A stretch of DNA of 64,000 bases from Hirsutella rhossiliensis (GCF_020360975.1 NW_025408673.1:2232001-2296000), one strand, 5' to 3'. Counted from the stretch's first letter, positions 31,622-43,536 are shown. Made by a program: numbers and translations. Notes: generated by a model not told the origin, from the sequence alone.

Positions 31622-33703
31622 GCCGGCGTATCGTACAAGTTGGCGGCGTTCGTATGCTCTCGTTGGGACTCCGGGCGGCTAAGATGCAAGTAAATAAGGA
31701 CGGCTCGGCAGAGGGGCGCGGGCCCCTTCTGGCCATGTGAGGCTTGGTGATGACGAGAGCGAGGACGATGCGGTCGATGAGCGTCGAGCTGGCCAGAGGT
31801 CGAGATGGAATTGACTGTTCAGCAGTCGGAGCCAGGCACAGGGTGGAGAGTAAGAAGGAGAGAGCGAGCGAGAGAGGGAGATGTGGGGAGCTGGGAAAGC
31901 TGGGGAGAGCGGATGAAAGTGAAGAGCGAGCTATCAACTCCACACGGGTACGCGGGTCGGAAGTTGGTTGTATCCAGGAAGCACACGGGAGCAAAATGGG
32001 GGAGGCGAGGCAACAAAAGCTTGAGCAGGCATATAACGGCGGCCCAAGCAACGATTGGAAATAATTACATGGCAACGGGCAACGGCAACCAGCGCTTCTG
32101 TTATTTCACAGAACAAGCGTGGGCCGAGGAATGCACGGGGATTTGGGCGCGCATTCCATTGACAACCTCGAGCGATCTCTCATCCCATCACCCTCTGCCG
32201 TGGCGACCCACAACGGGGGCCCTCCCGCGCTGTCAAAAGATAAAAACCGCTGTGCCCAAGCGGGAAAGGTCTTTGCGCCTCATCGGCGAAGCGGAGGGGC
32301 GGAAGTGGGAGCGAGGAGAGTTAGCCTTTGGAGAGAGTGCGAGCGAGCGAGGGTGTGTGTGAGTGGATAGAGGGAGAAGACGAGAGAAGGGCAGAGGGCA
32401 ACAGGCGAAGACGAGTGGGTGGTGGAGTGGGTAAGAGGCCAGACAGAGCCTGGCGAAACCTTATGGCCCAACCGCCATGTTAGCTCGACAGAGCTCCAGT
32501 ACGCCGGTGGCGAGGGCCATACGGCGAGCCTTGCGGCCTCTGGGTGCGAGAGCGGCGGGCAATGGCCGACGACGAGCAGGTGTCTATTTGGCGGCCATTG
32601 GACGGCCATTGGATGGTGCCGGCTCGGGGACACCAGCAGGCGCGCGCGTCCCGAGTTCGCGTCGACGAACAAGTGTCATGCGTCGACCAGCAGCCATGCC
32701 TCTTGGTCTTCTCACGAGCAGCCCCCAGCGGACAAGGATGGAAGCCGGCGCCGTGGTTCCCCAGCCTGTCTCCGCACAAGCCCTGTCCGGGTGCTCAATT
32801 GCGCGTGCGGCCGACGCCGGGCTGGTCCGGGGGGAAAGCCGACGTCTGCTGGTCAAAGAGCTGGCGAGGATGAGACGGTTTCCACGGGCCGCAGAGCAGA
32901 CATTGTGCTCGGGCCGGATCCACGTGTTTCAGCGACGAATGTCGATTGCCAAGCCAACGGGCGCGAGAGCAATGCTCAGGCTCGTCATCCGCCGAGGACA
33001 AAGGGCGTAGTCATGGGCAGAGCACATGGCCCGGACGCTGTCTGAGACAGGGCTGCTGATTGTCGATGGTGACGCGGCAATGCAGGAACCGGTTCGGTAG
33101 TCGAGGTCCAGCCGCACGATAGCTGCTGTCGGTCAGGGAGGCCGGTGGCGAGAGAAGATTGGGAGTCAACGAAGCAGCGCAAGAAAATGTGTGCATGAGA
33201 GAAAAGGTGTTGGGAAAAGTGATAGCTAATACCGCAGGTGAGGGTTTGGAGCCTGGAACACGTGAGACGCACAGTGAGGGAAGGGGCCCCTGGCCGATGC
33301 TACCGATGCAAGGTCAACGTCAACTTCAACGTCGACGGCAAACTCGCGCAACGGCGGACCTGCATCAAGATGCTGCGTCCTGCAACTTTCCTCTCGGTCT
33401 GGCTTTTTCATACACACGTCTTCAACCGGCGCTGCCGTCGACGACAAATGGGGGCGAGTCGGCATCCAGGTCGACGTCCCGTGTCTTCACGCCGACCGAC
33501 CGTCACGCAAGAGCTGCTGGCCAAAGGGAGCCGAGCGATGCTTTCCACTTGTTTCCTCGCCGCCGTGCAAACACTTGGCTTGGCGATATTTTGAGTTGGC
33601 GCTTGGCTTTTGCTCTATCAGACGGACAAAACACACCGACTACCGTGCGGGCAGGCGCCTCCCCGAGCCATCGCCGCGTCCCCTCTCCTCTCGTCTGTCC
33701 CAG
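31622..33703. promoter_or_regulatory. upstream region of wetA
   Basis: About 2.1 kb of non-coding DNA before wetA. Candidate AbaA sites (CATTCC) lie at 32152-32157 and, inverted, at 32128-32133. BrlA-type motifs (AGAGGGR) lie at 31710-31716, 31873-31879 and 32369-32375. The open frames here lack protein features. Confidence 0.4.
32128..32157. promoter_or_regulatory. inverted pair of candidate AbaA response elements
   Basis: GGAATG (32128-32133) and CATTCC (32152-32157) match the AbaA consensus CATTCY in opposite orientation, 18 bases apart, about 510-535 bases upstream of the wetA ATG. WetA is a known AbaA target in aspergilli, so the location is sensible. Short motifs of this kind also occur by chance. 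Confidence 0.4.
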
Positions 33704-33902
33704 GATGCTTGGCGCCGCGCTTGCGAAGCTCCCCCTCTCGTTGAGAGGAACCGCCAGGCCCATCGCATCTCCTGTCGCACGCAGCTCCTTCTCCACTGCG
33801 CGGGCTACCGAGGCCCCGCAGCGTCATGCCGCCACATACCAGTTCCCCGCTGGCCCCGATTTGGGCCATACCATAGCGTCGACCGCAGAATTGTACAAGT
33901 AG
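33704..33902 (+). CDS. possible small mitochondrial protein
   Basis: A 65-residue frame with a clear mitochondrial-presequence look: LGAALAKLPLSLRGTARPIA, then RSSFSTARA, rich in Arg/Ser/Ala and free of acidic residues until Glu. A short soluble part follows, ending HTIASTAELYK. The leader upstream is pyrimidine-rich. The stop overlaps a weak GTAGTG donor, so it could be exon 1 of a longer gene. No family is recognised. Convergent with the hypothetical gene on its right. Confidence 0.38.
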
Positions 33903-34344
33903 TGGCATCCCGTAACCACAAAGGATGGCTTCTGCCCGAGGCCCGACTCTCACGCCCGTTGCAAGCCCGACGCGATGGTGCGTCATCCGGGCATTGGCGT
34001 TACAAGAATCAATCACAACGCCGGGTATTCTAAGCATCTTCTGTCACCAAGCCCTCGAGCTTCTCAGGATCAAAAAGGGGTGCGGGGGCTTCGAGAGCCA
34101 CAAAGGAGAGAAACCAAAGTGCAGAAAAAAAAGTTGTCACGTCAAGATTCGTGGCCTGTCCAAAGTCAAGAGCGGTCCCGTCGCTCGACGCATCAAGGTC
34201 CAGATGACGCCCGTCGTGGCCGTCACATACAGCTTTTGTTCCGTTCAGAGCAGCCAGGTTCAACAGAATAGCAACGCTGTTGCATGGGAAAACGTATTAA
34301 AAGGGAGAGAAAACGATTCGTCAAGGCAGCTAGCCGTCGTGGGT
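33903..34344. other. spacer between two convergent frames
   Basis: No convincing gene. Moderately A-rich in the middle (34085-34140). Presumably 3' UTRs of the flanking frames. Confidence 0.45.
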
Positions 34345-35304
34345 CTAAGGCCCTCTCGAACTGTCCGCTAATGCATCAGTGGTTTTTAATCTCGTTTCCA
34401 ACTTCTTTTGTCTTCTTCTCCGCATTCTTGGATTTTTGCGGACGACCAGGGAACATTGAAGCGCCGCCTCGGTCGACGTCCTGAACTTCAAGAGGCTGTT
34501 GCTCCGAACGGCGCGAGACATCCCATTCATGCTGGCGCTGTCGGCGAGCCAGGACATGTCGTCGGCGCCCTCGCAGTAGCCTTCGTCGGCTTCCAGCTCG
34601 AGAAAGCTCATGTCCACGACCGGCTCAACGGCCATGGTGGGGAGGTTGCGCTCGAAAACGGGGTGTGGTTTCGCTGTCGCGGAATCCTCGATAGGGGGCG
34701 CCATGGTCGGCGGTTGAACAAGTTGCATCGAGCTGGCCGCAACGCTGCCGGGGCGCGGCGCGCGCAGATAATCGCGGCGGGAAAACTTTCGGTGCATGCG
34801 CATCATGTCGAGGCTGCGAGGCAGCGTCTTGGTGGTCTCGGCGCTCCCGCCCTGGTCCGGATCGATATTCATGGCCATGCCGAACGGCTCCTGCACGAGC
34901 TCCGTCATCCGGTCTTGAGCAACAGGCACCGATGCCTTCCAATCGGTCGAACAGTCTTCCTCTTGCGTTTCCAGTGTCTGCTGGCGCAACTTGCCGACGA
35001 GCGACTCCATGGGCTGCTGGGTGGTGGAAATGGAGGCGGGGGAGGTGGGACAATCGTGAGCATTGCGAGTGTGGGGCGGGAATAGTTCTTTTTGTTGAGG
35101 CGAATGGTGGTGTTGGTGATGTCGACGACGCTGCCGGAGGGGCCATTTCGAGGACGCGGAATCCAACTTTGTCGCGAGCGACGGCGGCGGCAGCCCGTTG
35201 GAAGTCAGAGGCAAGGGAAACGCGGGGGCTGCATCGTCGAAGAGAGCCGCGCATGTCTGCTGCACGGGCGGTGGCTCGCGGTGCCATGGACGGCTGCCAT
35301 CCAT
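34345..35304 (-). CDS. hypothetical disordered protein
   Basis: 319 residues from the ATG at 35304 to the stop at 34345-34347. The frame stays open farther upstream but without another ATG. The protein is Pro/Ser/His/Gln-rich and largely disordered. Two better-looking blocks stand out: RSLDMMRMHRKFSRRDYLRA (mid) and an acidic/hydrophobic patch, MSFLELEADEGYCEG, followed by ADDMSWLADSASMNGMSRA. A basic RKNPRMRRRRQKK cluster near the C-terminus could be a nuclear localisation signal. No enzyme or DNA-binding fold is recognised. It lies upstream of wetA on the same strand. The composition looks real rather than like an antisense shadow, but splice sites could alter both ends. Confidence 0.55.
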   Translation of the reverse strand: MDGSRPWHREPPPVQQTCAALFDDAAPAFPLPLTSNGLPPPSLATKLDSASSKWPLRQRRRHHQHHHSPQQKELFPPHTRNAHDCPTSPASISTTQQPMESLVGKLRQQTLETQEEDCSTDWKASVPVAQDRMTELVQEPFGMAMNIDPDQGGSAETTKTLPRSLDMMRMHRKFSRRDYLRAPRPGSVAASSMQLVQPPTMAPPIEDSATAKPHPVFERNLPTMAVEPVVDMSFLELEADEGYCEGADDMSWLADSASMNGMSRAVRSNSLLKFRTSTEAALQCSLVVRKNPRMRRRRQKKLETRLKTTDALADSSRGP

Positions 35305-36138
35305 GGCGTGCCGTTCATGCGAGAGCTGATTGCTCGGCGGCCGTCCAGGTGGTGCGGCGCTGCCGAGTACGAAGGGTGTACGGAGCTCAGCTTCCGTGCC
35401 GGGTCCGACGAGAGGCACTGCGCCGCTGGTCCATGGCGGCCCCCCGGGACAGATGGACGGGCTGGCCCTCGACACGAAAGAGGGGAAAGGGACGTGGCCA
35501 GCTCGGTCGCGGCGGCGGCGATGAGGGTTTTCGACAACAAGGGTCCAGCCGCCCTGTTCTCCTCTTTCCTTTCCGGAAAGGAAGGGGGTGGAGAAGAATG
35601 GTGAGTGAGGAACCCGAGTATCACCTGCGTCGTGAAGAGGAGCAGAAAGAGGACGAGGAGGAGAGCGGACGAGACACGACGAGGCGATCGACGAGCGCTA
35701 GTGATATGAGGGCATCCACGGCACTAGGCTCAAAGGGCCTAGTTTGCCTACCGGGAGCAAGGAGCTGCGGCTAGCGCAGGCCGCCGACTCGGAACCGCCT
35801 GGGTGCTAGGAAGCCGGGGGGGGTGGGGAGAGCGGGCCAGGCAACGTTGCCAGGGATGGTGGATAGGCGAGCGAGTGGTGAGTGATGGTCGTGGGCGAGG
35901 TGAGGTGAGGAGATGGGGCCGTCTTAAGGTTCACAGCTGAGGGCGCCTCCTCTTTGGTTCCCTTTGGCCGATGGTTGTTGGCCGGTGCTTGCTGCATGGG
36001 CCCCATCAGTCAGTTGCTCGATGACGGGGGGAGACGAGACGAGACGTTGGGGCCGAGGTGGGAAGCCGAGCACATTACCGAGAGCTCCTCGCACAAGAGG
36101 AGAGAGCCCAACCAAGGACGCTCCCATGTGCTGCTGCG

Positions 36139-36161
36139 TCTGTCTCTCTCTCTCTCTCTCT
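36139..36161. repeat. TC microsatellite
   Basis: About 11 TC units. Confidence 0.85.
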
Positions 36162-36488
36162 ACAGCCGCAGCAACATACATGGTGGTGCAGCAGCGCCGC
36201 AGCAGCCCATGTGCCCGAGGGTCCTTTTTGGGGTTTCCTAATGTAGGGGACACGCATACCTTGCATATTCAAGCATAAGCGCAGATGGGTTGCGTTATTC
36301 TGCGAGGTGTGCGTGTATATGGGCGATGAGGCTGGTCGCTCGTCGAAATGCATGCTTTATACAGTAGACCGAGTTATGCGCAGTTCGTCCTGTCTGTCCC
36401 CCATGCATGTCTGGCCACGACTGGACCGGGATCTGACCGCATGGAACAAGACACAGGCCAGAGACACGGTCAGAGGCAGAATCCACCG

Positions 36489-36490
36489 TC

Positions 36491-36529
<39 letters not shown>
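36489..36529. repeat. TCTGCG hexanucleotide tandem repeat
   Basis: Between six and seven head-to-tail copies of TCTGCG. The alternating Cys/Val frame it creates is not evidence of coding. Confidence 0.9.
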
Positions 36530-36770
36530 CCCTCTCCGCCGGTCCGGGACGGGGGACATGTTCTATGAACCAGTTGCTCCTCTTGACTCAATACGCCAGT
36601 CCCGCATGTGTACAGTACACTCGCTCGTCGCGGGGAAGTAATGTTGTATTCCTCGCTCCAAGCACAATCCCCAGCTGTCGATCCGCTGCCACGAGGGGGG
36701 TCCAGCAGCTCCCAGGTCTGGGCGTGGGACGCGGGCGGGCATTCCATGCACATGTCGCGCTCGTCCAACC

Positions 36771-36834
36771 ATGCCCCCTTCCAATCATGACCCCGTCCAA
36801 TCATGACCCCGTCCAATCATGCCCCCGTCCAATC
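36771..36834. repeat. 16-bp tandem array with CCAATCA in each unit
   Basis: Four copies of a 16-base unit (ATGACCCCGTCCAATC and close variants), followed by a partial fifth (ATGCACCC). Every junction creates CCAATCA, the consensus for the CCAAT-binding (HAP) complex. Confidence 0.9.
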
Positions 36835-37808
36835 ATGCACCCAACCAGCCAGCCGGCGCTCCACGACGGCGGCACCGTGCGAGGCGGCCGTGGCGGGGGC
36901 TTCGCGGACGATGGAGGAGAGAGGAGAGTTACAGCATCAGGTCCAAGTTATTGGCCATGTACGAAGAAGGGAAAGAAGAGAAGTAAAAGTAAAAAGACAT
37001 GCGAGGCCCCCCGGGGCTCTCTCGCCCTCGCCCTCCTCATCCGTGTGTCGCCGCCGCCGCCCCCCCCCCTCTCTCTCCTGCAGACTCGCACGCCCGCCGC
37101 ACCGCACCCGGCGTCGACTTTTGCTCGGCAAATTCGATGCTTTCTTTTTCCACTGGCGTGCTTTTGCTTGTCGTGCTTCTCCTCGGGCATGGCTGACGGT
37201 CCAATTTAGCGTCCTTGAGGCTCCTACCGCACAAAGCGCCTCTTCTCGCGGACCGTGTTCCGGGTTGGCGGTGCGTCTGTTCGCTGGTGACGGATTCCTT
37301 GCTGCGGACCTGATGGCTGGGTCCCTGCTGTGCAGTACTTGCCGAGGCATCTACGAAAGCCCTGTTGCTATAACTGGATGGGTGCTTTATAGACTCACGG
37401 AGCCCCATGACTCGTGCGACTTCTTACTGTCCAAGACGAAGGAAAAGGGTCCTCCGCTCCCCGATGGTGGTGCACACTGCTGAGTTGTAGCGGCAACAAA
37501 CAGACCGGCCTTTGATGCCTTGCCTGCCAACATGCCTAGTACATACATACCAACAAGGTCCCTTACGTGCATGCTGTCAAGTACGGATATACACCATGAA
37601 CTTTCATCTGCTCACTCGTCCGGCAGGGAGAGAGGATCCTGGTCCGTTACTCCACGAGCTGTGGAGGCTCCTAGGGATACCCGCTGCCAGAGCGGAACCG
37701 GCCGGCCCAGCTGTCATCCAATCTCTGCTCTGGGCAAAGAAAGACGGCGGCGTCTTGAAGTGCCCGCGAGAGAGCAGCATGTCTGCGGCCGGCCGGCCCC
37801 CTGTACTG

Positions 37809-38026
37809 TACTGTATGTATAAAAAGAACAGGAAAACTGCACTATGGCACCTTTGGCACTCGCCTGCTTGACCGGCGCCGCCAGTCGGAGAGACAGTGGT
37901 CTCGACGGGGGTGCAATGTGCGAGTGGAGCATTGAATGGCCGTCGACCGGGGTTAAACGGATTCTCTCTGGGAGCAGACGGATCGAGGCAGGGAAGAGGG
38001 CGAACTTGGAAGCCCTTTGGCACAGA
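37809..38026. repeat. 218-bp direct tandem duplication, copy 1
   Basis: First of two adjacent 218-bp copies. It begins TACTGTATGTATAAAAAG and ends CCCTTTGGCACAGA. The two copies look identical base for base. Confidence 0.95.
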
Positions 38027-38244
38027 TACTGTATGTATAAAAAGAACAGGAAAACTGCACTATGGCACCTTTGGCACTCGCCTGCTTGACCGGCGCCGCC
38101 AGTCGGAGAGACAGTGGTCTCGACGGGGGTGCAATGTGCGAGTGGAGCATTGAATGGCCGTCGACCGGGGTTAAACGGATTCTCTCTGGGAGCAGACGGA
38201 TCGAGGCAGGGAAGAGGGCGAACTTGGAAGCCCTTTGGCACAGA
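38027..38244. repeat. 218-bp direct tandem duplication, copy 2
   Basis: Second copy, directly abutting copy 1. The flanking bases diverge immediately outside (G versus A on the left, T versus C on the right), which fixes the unit length at 218 bases. Confidence 0.95.
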
Positions 38245-39000
38245 CGTGAGGCCCGCCGCTCTCCCACATGCCGATCCGTCACTTTGCCGCACGCAAGCTT
38301 TTGCACTCTCGCTTGCTCTCGAGGCACGGCATCACTCGCCCGGGCAGTTTCGGCCGCCCGCCCTCGTCCTGATTGGCCGCTCACTGGGCCAGGTCCTGGA
38401 TCGTGGGTCTTGGTACGCACGGATCTGCTCCTTCGTCCCTTTTCCTTGGTCGGCCCCCTTTCCCCTTCCCCGCGCCGTACCGATTACACGGCGGCGGGCT
38501 CCGGGGGGGCAACCCATCCATGGACGCGAGAGGATGGGCCTCGGTGATGATATACATATGTACTGTAACAAGCTGCAGCTGTTTCTGTTGCACGAGGGCA
38601 TGGATAGTAGACACGTAGGTAGATACAGTAGATCCATCATACATGAGGCAAGGCACAGTACTTTGTAGATGCAAGGAGCAAGGAACCTGCAGGCTCTCGT
38701 CGTCGGAGAGGCCTGTGAATATGCAGATGCTGGGACCAACGGGAGAGGCCCGTCGATGCTGCGTCCCACGCTCGCGGATCCAGCACGACGGAAGGGAGGG
38801 CAGAGAGGATCGTGTCCACCATGAAGTCGACGTACCGGTGCACATGTCGCAACATGTCGCAACATATGTCCTCGGAGACATGTGCAACTTGTACACGCCA
38901 TCTTGATGCAGAGACATGTCGGGCACCACTAACAAAGACACCATCGGCAGCTATTCTAGGCATCTACCGTAGCTGGAAGGTCCTGTTCCAGCTAGCGCTG

Positions 39001-39033
39001 CATCACGCTCCCATCACGCTCCCATCACGCTCC
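39001..39033. repeat. 11-bp x3 tandem repeat
   Basis: Three perfect copies of CATCACGCTCC. Confidence 0.9.
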
Positions 39034-42000
39034 TCCTTGGGCGGCTGCTCGTCCGACCTCGTCGCCGTCCGCATATCGCAGAGTCGAGCCCACGGGAATG
39101 GAGCCGCAGTCCTTTTGCCCGCGCTGGACGCCGAGAGGAGGAGGGGAGGAGGGAGGAGGGGAGTAGGGGTGTATACAGGCTCACAGGATCCTCCTCCCCT
39201 TGCTTGCCCTCTGCCCCAAAATCACCCCGAGACTCAGCCCCGTTCCCTGGCGCTTACCCGTCATCGGCGGTCCCCCCTTTTTGCCCTTCCAGAACAAACA
39301 GTTCGTGATGCTGCACCTCCGCGGCGCATGCGCTTGGGGCGTGCCGGCGCAGAGAGAGGCACCTGGCCTTTGCTTTGCCCTGGCCTTTGCTTTTGCCCTG
39401 TGCAGTATTGCGGGCGCTGGGGCGTGCGAGTGCCGAGCGTGCAAGACTGCACAGACTCACCAGCCGGACGATGGTTGACCAATGTCTCCTTGAGATGGGC
39501 GGCCAGGGGCCTTGCCGCGTGTAACGGCCCAGGGGGCCCCGAATCTGCACACATCACATCGCCATGTCGTATGATGACGGGCACCGCGCCACCCTCCCAT
39601 GGCCGGCCGCAAAGGGGCGCGAGACTTGCTCCGTCGGTGGAAACGCAGCATTGCTGCAAGTGTCCACACGGGCGAGGGCGAGGACAGGGCTGACTGTTTC
39701 GAGAAGGGGCATTTCCTGGGCGCCTCGTGCCCCCCTGATTCGACGGCCAGCCCTCCAGGCTGGGCATCGACTGATGTCCATCCCTGCATCCAGTCAGATG
39801 CACGCACGCGCAGGCGGAAATGGGCGAGACTTGTCTCTCGCTCCGACCCGTGACAGTTGAACCGGGCAATCGAGAGGACAGCAACTGCCGACCCCTTCTC
39901 CTCCTCCTCCTCCTCTCCTCCTCCCACACACCACACGCACACATCGCCACCAACCGTAGCGCCCCGTCCCCCCGGCCTTCGTCTGCCTCATCTCATCGGT
40001 CCTCCGCCCATCCCGGGCGAGGGAGTACAATGGCGCGCGGGCAGGGGTGCGGCGGATGGCGAGCGATGAACAAGAAAGACAGGCCGGCACTTGCCGCCGT
40101 CCTATCCTGTCGCGAATTAACGTAGTTGGTCCAAGCAAGTGGCGCGCGGTGCAAAGGCTCGCGCCACTTTGTTCCTCGCCCTCGTCATCTTTTCCGTTCG
40201 TTTCGCGACGATGCAGACGCAGAATCGAAAGCCCTGGTTGACGTTGCCCTTTTCTTCCCCGGTCATCAAGGTTTTTGGTTGGTCAGCTGTGCTTTGTGTG
40301 CGTTGACGAGAGTTTTCAAGCTTCCTGTCATGCGGCACCCTTTTTACAGTACATGCGCAGAGTAGGATACCGGTATGCAACACATCGCTGATGGGGCTCG
40401 GCCCAAAGCTCATCGAGGCCCTGCTTGCCCTGCCCCGCGAACCTTGTTCCTCAACTCTCTTCCAACGAGAGGGGTGTGAGCTTCTTTACCATGGTCTTCT
40501 CCGACCCGACGGATCCCAAGCTTGCTCCTCTAGTGGCCCAGGGCAGCCCGTCTTGCCTCTCTGGGGAGCCCAAGCTTGCTAGCCCTCCGTCCTTTCCTCT
40601 CTACAGCATCCCGTACTTGACTCCTCTCGGGGCGTGGAGAGGGGAAACGTACGATTGGGCGGCCGCCTTACTCCTCACGGTTCGCCGCCCAAACCCAAAT
40701 TCTGCCCTGGGCCCCCTGGCTTCCCATAGCAGCAAAGACGGCCGATGCTTGGCCGGTCTCTGCTGCCTCCCGGAGTTAAAGGGGGGGGGGGGTATGGTGA
40801 GGGCCCTGCTTCGGCTGCTACTGTAACTTACAGTAAGTCCGGGCGACGGTGTGTGTAAACCGTGGGCATGGTCCGACTCGTAGCGTCGAGATCTATTGGA
40901 CAACCAGCGCAGCCTCGGACAGGCCCTGCTAGCCGGCCCAAGTTTCTTCTTGCTTGGTTCGCTACCTGTTTAGTGCTTCTCCTCCCCCCCATCCGGGCGT
41001 GTCATCGATAAAGTCGGCTGATAGGTCGTGGGCGAGCTCTGCTGCAGCCACCCCCAATGCTCATCAATCCCGGCGCCGCGGCCGCGGACATCATCTGCCC
41101 GTGGCGCTGCCGGGCAGTGACCGACAGCGGCTGCAGAACAGACACCCCTGACACGGGGACTTGTTGATGTGCACTTTGCACAGTAGCTGTAAGTGGCAGG
41201 TGTCTGGGCCCGATGGTTCATCTCTGTGGAATCATGAGGCAGACGGAAACGGTAGCTCGCAGGCCTGTGACGCACCTTTGCATGCATGCGCTTGTACGGA
41301 TACGATACTCTCTACGGCGCTTGAAGACTGTGTCTCTGTCCATGGTCGTTTATCACGTTTTGCACCCCAGCACACAGATGGCATCATTCAGTTCTTGGTC
41401 TCTTTTCCCGCTTATTTGGTCAAGGGGTGGGAGCAGGGCCAGGAGCTGGAAATGATCCCCCAGAACGCCAGACGCAGAACAGCAATGCACAGAGGCACTA
41501 ATATGGCATATCTTACTTATATAAAACACACCGACCATTGCAGGACGGCGGCCCGGAAGCGCCCCATCGCCGTCGATAACGACGATGAGGCCTTTTCCTG
41601 CCCTGTCCTAAATTGACACCAACGACGACCAACGCTGTCTCTTGATTGGGAGGGGCAGCAGGAGTAGGCCAAGAATCGATCATGGCCCATCTCCGAGGGA
41701 ATAGGCCAAAGAAGACGGGACACATTGACAATCAATGGGCTTGGGTGCGGAAAGGTGCATGCATTGGTGTATCGTATCTGGCTGGCGAGTGAGCCCGTGC
41801 TTGATATGCAGCCAGCATGAACCCGCCGCGTCCCCCCGAGGAATCTCACGGGCTGAGGCAAATCTTTCCCAAGGGTGCCGAATTTTCGGGCTACCACGTC
41901 ACCTCACGATTGATGGTCGGCCAACACGGGATAGAAAACAATGTGCCCGGCATATAAGACCCGCCGGCTTGAGCCAGTCGGCACACACAGACACGCAAAT

Positions 42001-42080
42001 CGCCCGAGGCTGCTCAACAAATTCCCCCTTTCAACAGTCGACCGACAGTGTAGGGAGCCAGCAGAGGACGATTGTCCAGC

Positions 42081-42497
42081 ATGGCAAGTTTCAACCCTTC
42101 CGCAGTCGGCCTCCCCCCTTGCTGTCGAGTGTTTGCCCCGTCTTGCGGGCGTGTGGCGCCCGCGCGGGAGGAAGAAGGGGACGTCGTTGTTTGGCTGACG
42201 CGGCGTGGGCAAACACTCGTGAAACCAATGGCAGACAGCAGGCAATCGGGCGGCGCCTCGCTTGTCATGTCGAGAGCAGATAGTCCCGGACCCGGCTGGG
42301 CGGTCAGCCCCTTGACGCTATCGTCACATACCTGCAGCCAGGCCTTGCTTTTCAACTACTGTGACATGGGCGGATTTGTCCTCGCTCTAATCAGGCGCCG
42401 TCGTTCGTCACTAGCAGGATGGGACCGCCACCACGCATGTTCGTCGACTTATCGTGTCTGCCTGTGTCATGCCTGTGTCCTGTGTACCGCGTCCTAA
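42081..42497 (+). CDS. possible TATA-led orphan frame
   Basis: An ATG-initiated frame of 138 codons (stop TAA 42495-42497) lies 123 bases after a TATAAG element (41953-41958), a normal promoter spacing. The product is Cys/Arg-rich with no signal peptide or domain. Composition is only mildly protein-like, and a chance frame in GC-rich DNA is the main alternative. Confidence 0.18.
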   Translation: MASFNPSAVGLPPCCRVFAPSCGRVAPAREEEGDVVVWLTRRGQTLVKPMADSRQSGGASLVMSRADSPGPGWAVSPLTLSSHTCSQALLFNYCDMGGFVLALIRRRRSSLAGWDRHHACSSTYRVCLCHACVLCTAS

Positions 42498-43529
42498 GGC
42501 AGGCTCTAAGCTTTACATTGTCTAAAATAGATCCGGACGGCTGGGCACGTGGAGTGGCTGACGCCGCGCGGATGGAGGCAGCCTTCTTGCACGGAGACAC
42601 AGACAGCAAACCCTGCAGGCTAACCATGGACATGTGGGTGGGCCGCGAGAGACTGTCGCGCCGTCTCTGGGCTTCGTCAGAGTCTGGCTGGGACGTCACG
42701 CAACACGAGAAGCTTTGGTGATGAGGAGAGAGAAGGGGCCTCCTCCAGATGGACCGATAGGTTGCGCATTCGAGTTCTCGCCAGGAGACGAAGAGCCTGG
42801 ATCCTCGCTGGTGGAGATTTGATGTTCTTCTTGGGAAGATCCGTGAGGCTGTTCATGGATGTAGAGTAAGTAGTCCTGAGGAACGGGGTGCTCGTCAAGT
42901 CGGCAGTTCCAGCAGCAACTAGCCAACATTATCAACTCCTCGAGCCAAGGACGTCACCGCATTCAGCCGCAGATCCGGCCGACCCTTTGATCCGTCCGGG
43001 TCACCGGTTCCAGGTCATCAGGGCCATGCAAATCCAGTCTGTCAAGCCCCGTTGTTCGCCACTGCCGACGTCTTCTAGGAATACTGGCTTGTTATACTGA
43101 GGCCTTGGTACGATTCGGGTGGCGTGGGGCATGGGGAGGCCGTTGTGGGCCATGTTCTTTGGAGGCTCGTAGCTCGAACGCGAAGGAGACGGAAGTCGGG
43201 CGAAGGAGCTGGGAACCGACGTGACGAGAGATTCAGCCTCGAGTATAGCCTCGAAGGGAACGCAAATGCCCCTATCCTAGAAGCCCGCTTAATACGGTCA
43301 TTGAACGCTGGCCGGAACTGCGAGCACGCCCGGGGAGCGTTGACCTGTTCGCCTCGTGGTACATCAACGCAGACAGCACGGTATGCCCTGCTCTTCCAGC
43401 GTCTGGGATGCTCGCCACGCCTCGAGCGTGCCGTGGCCCCCAAATGACGGTGGTTTCAGACCGGCCGTCGTAAGTGGCCCCGGCGCAGCTGTTTTGCCGC
43501 GGGCTGCTCAGCGGCCGAGAGCCCGAGAC

Positions 43530-43536
43530 TATAAAG
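43530..43536 (+). promoter_or_regulatory. TATA-like element upstream of AIM24 gene
   Basis: TATAAAG in GACTATAAAGACC, about 400 bases before the AIM24 ATG. Confidence 0.35.

Noticed and set aside
36771..36834. Regular repeat array considered as CRISPR
   Set aside because: Units abut with no spacers and the genome is fungal.
36307..37209. 300-codon plus-strand frame
   Set aside because: Includes an alternating Cys/Val run produced only by the TCTGCG microsatellite, plus the CCAAT array; no protein character.
38812..39693. 293-codon plus-strand frame
   Set aside because: Composition is random for GC-rich DNA, it spans an 11-bp repeat, and no splice or domain support is seen.
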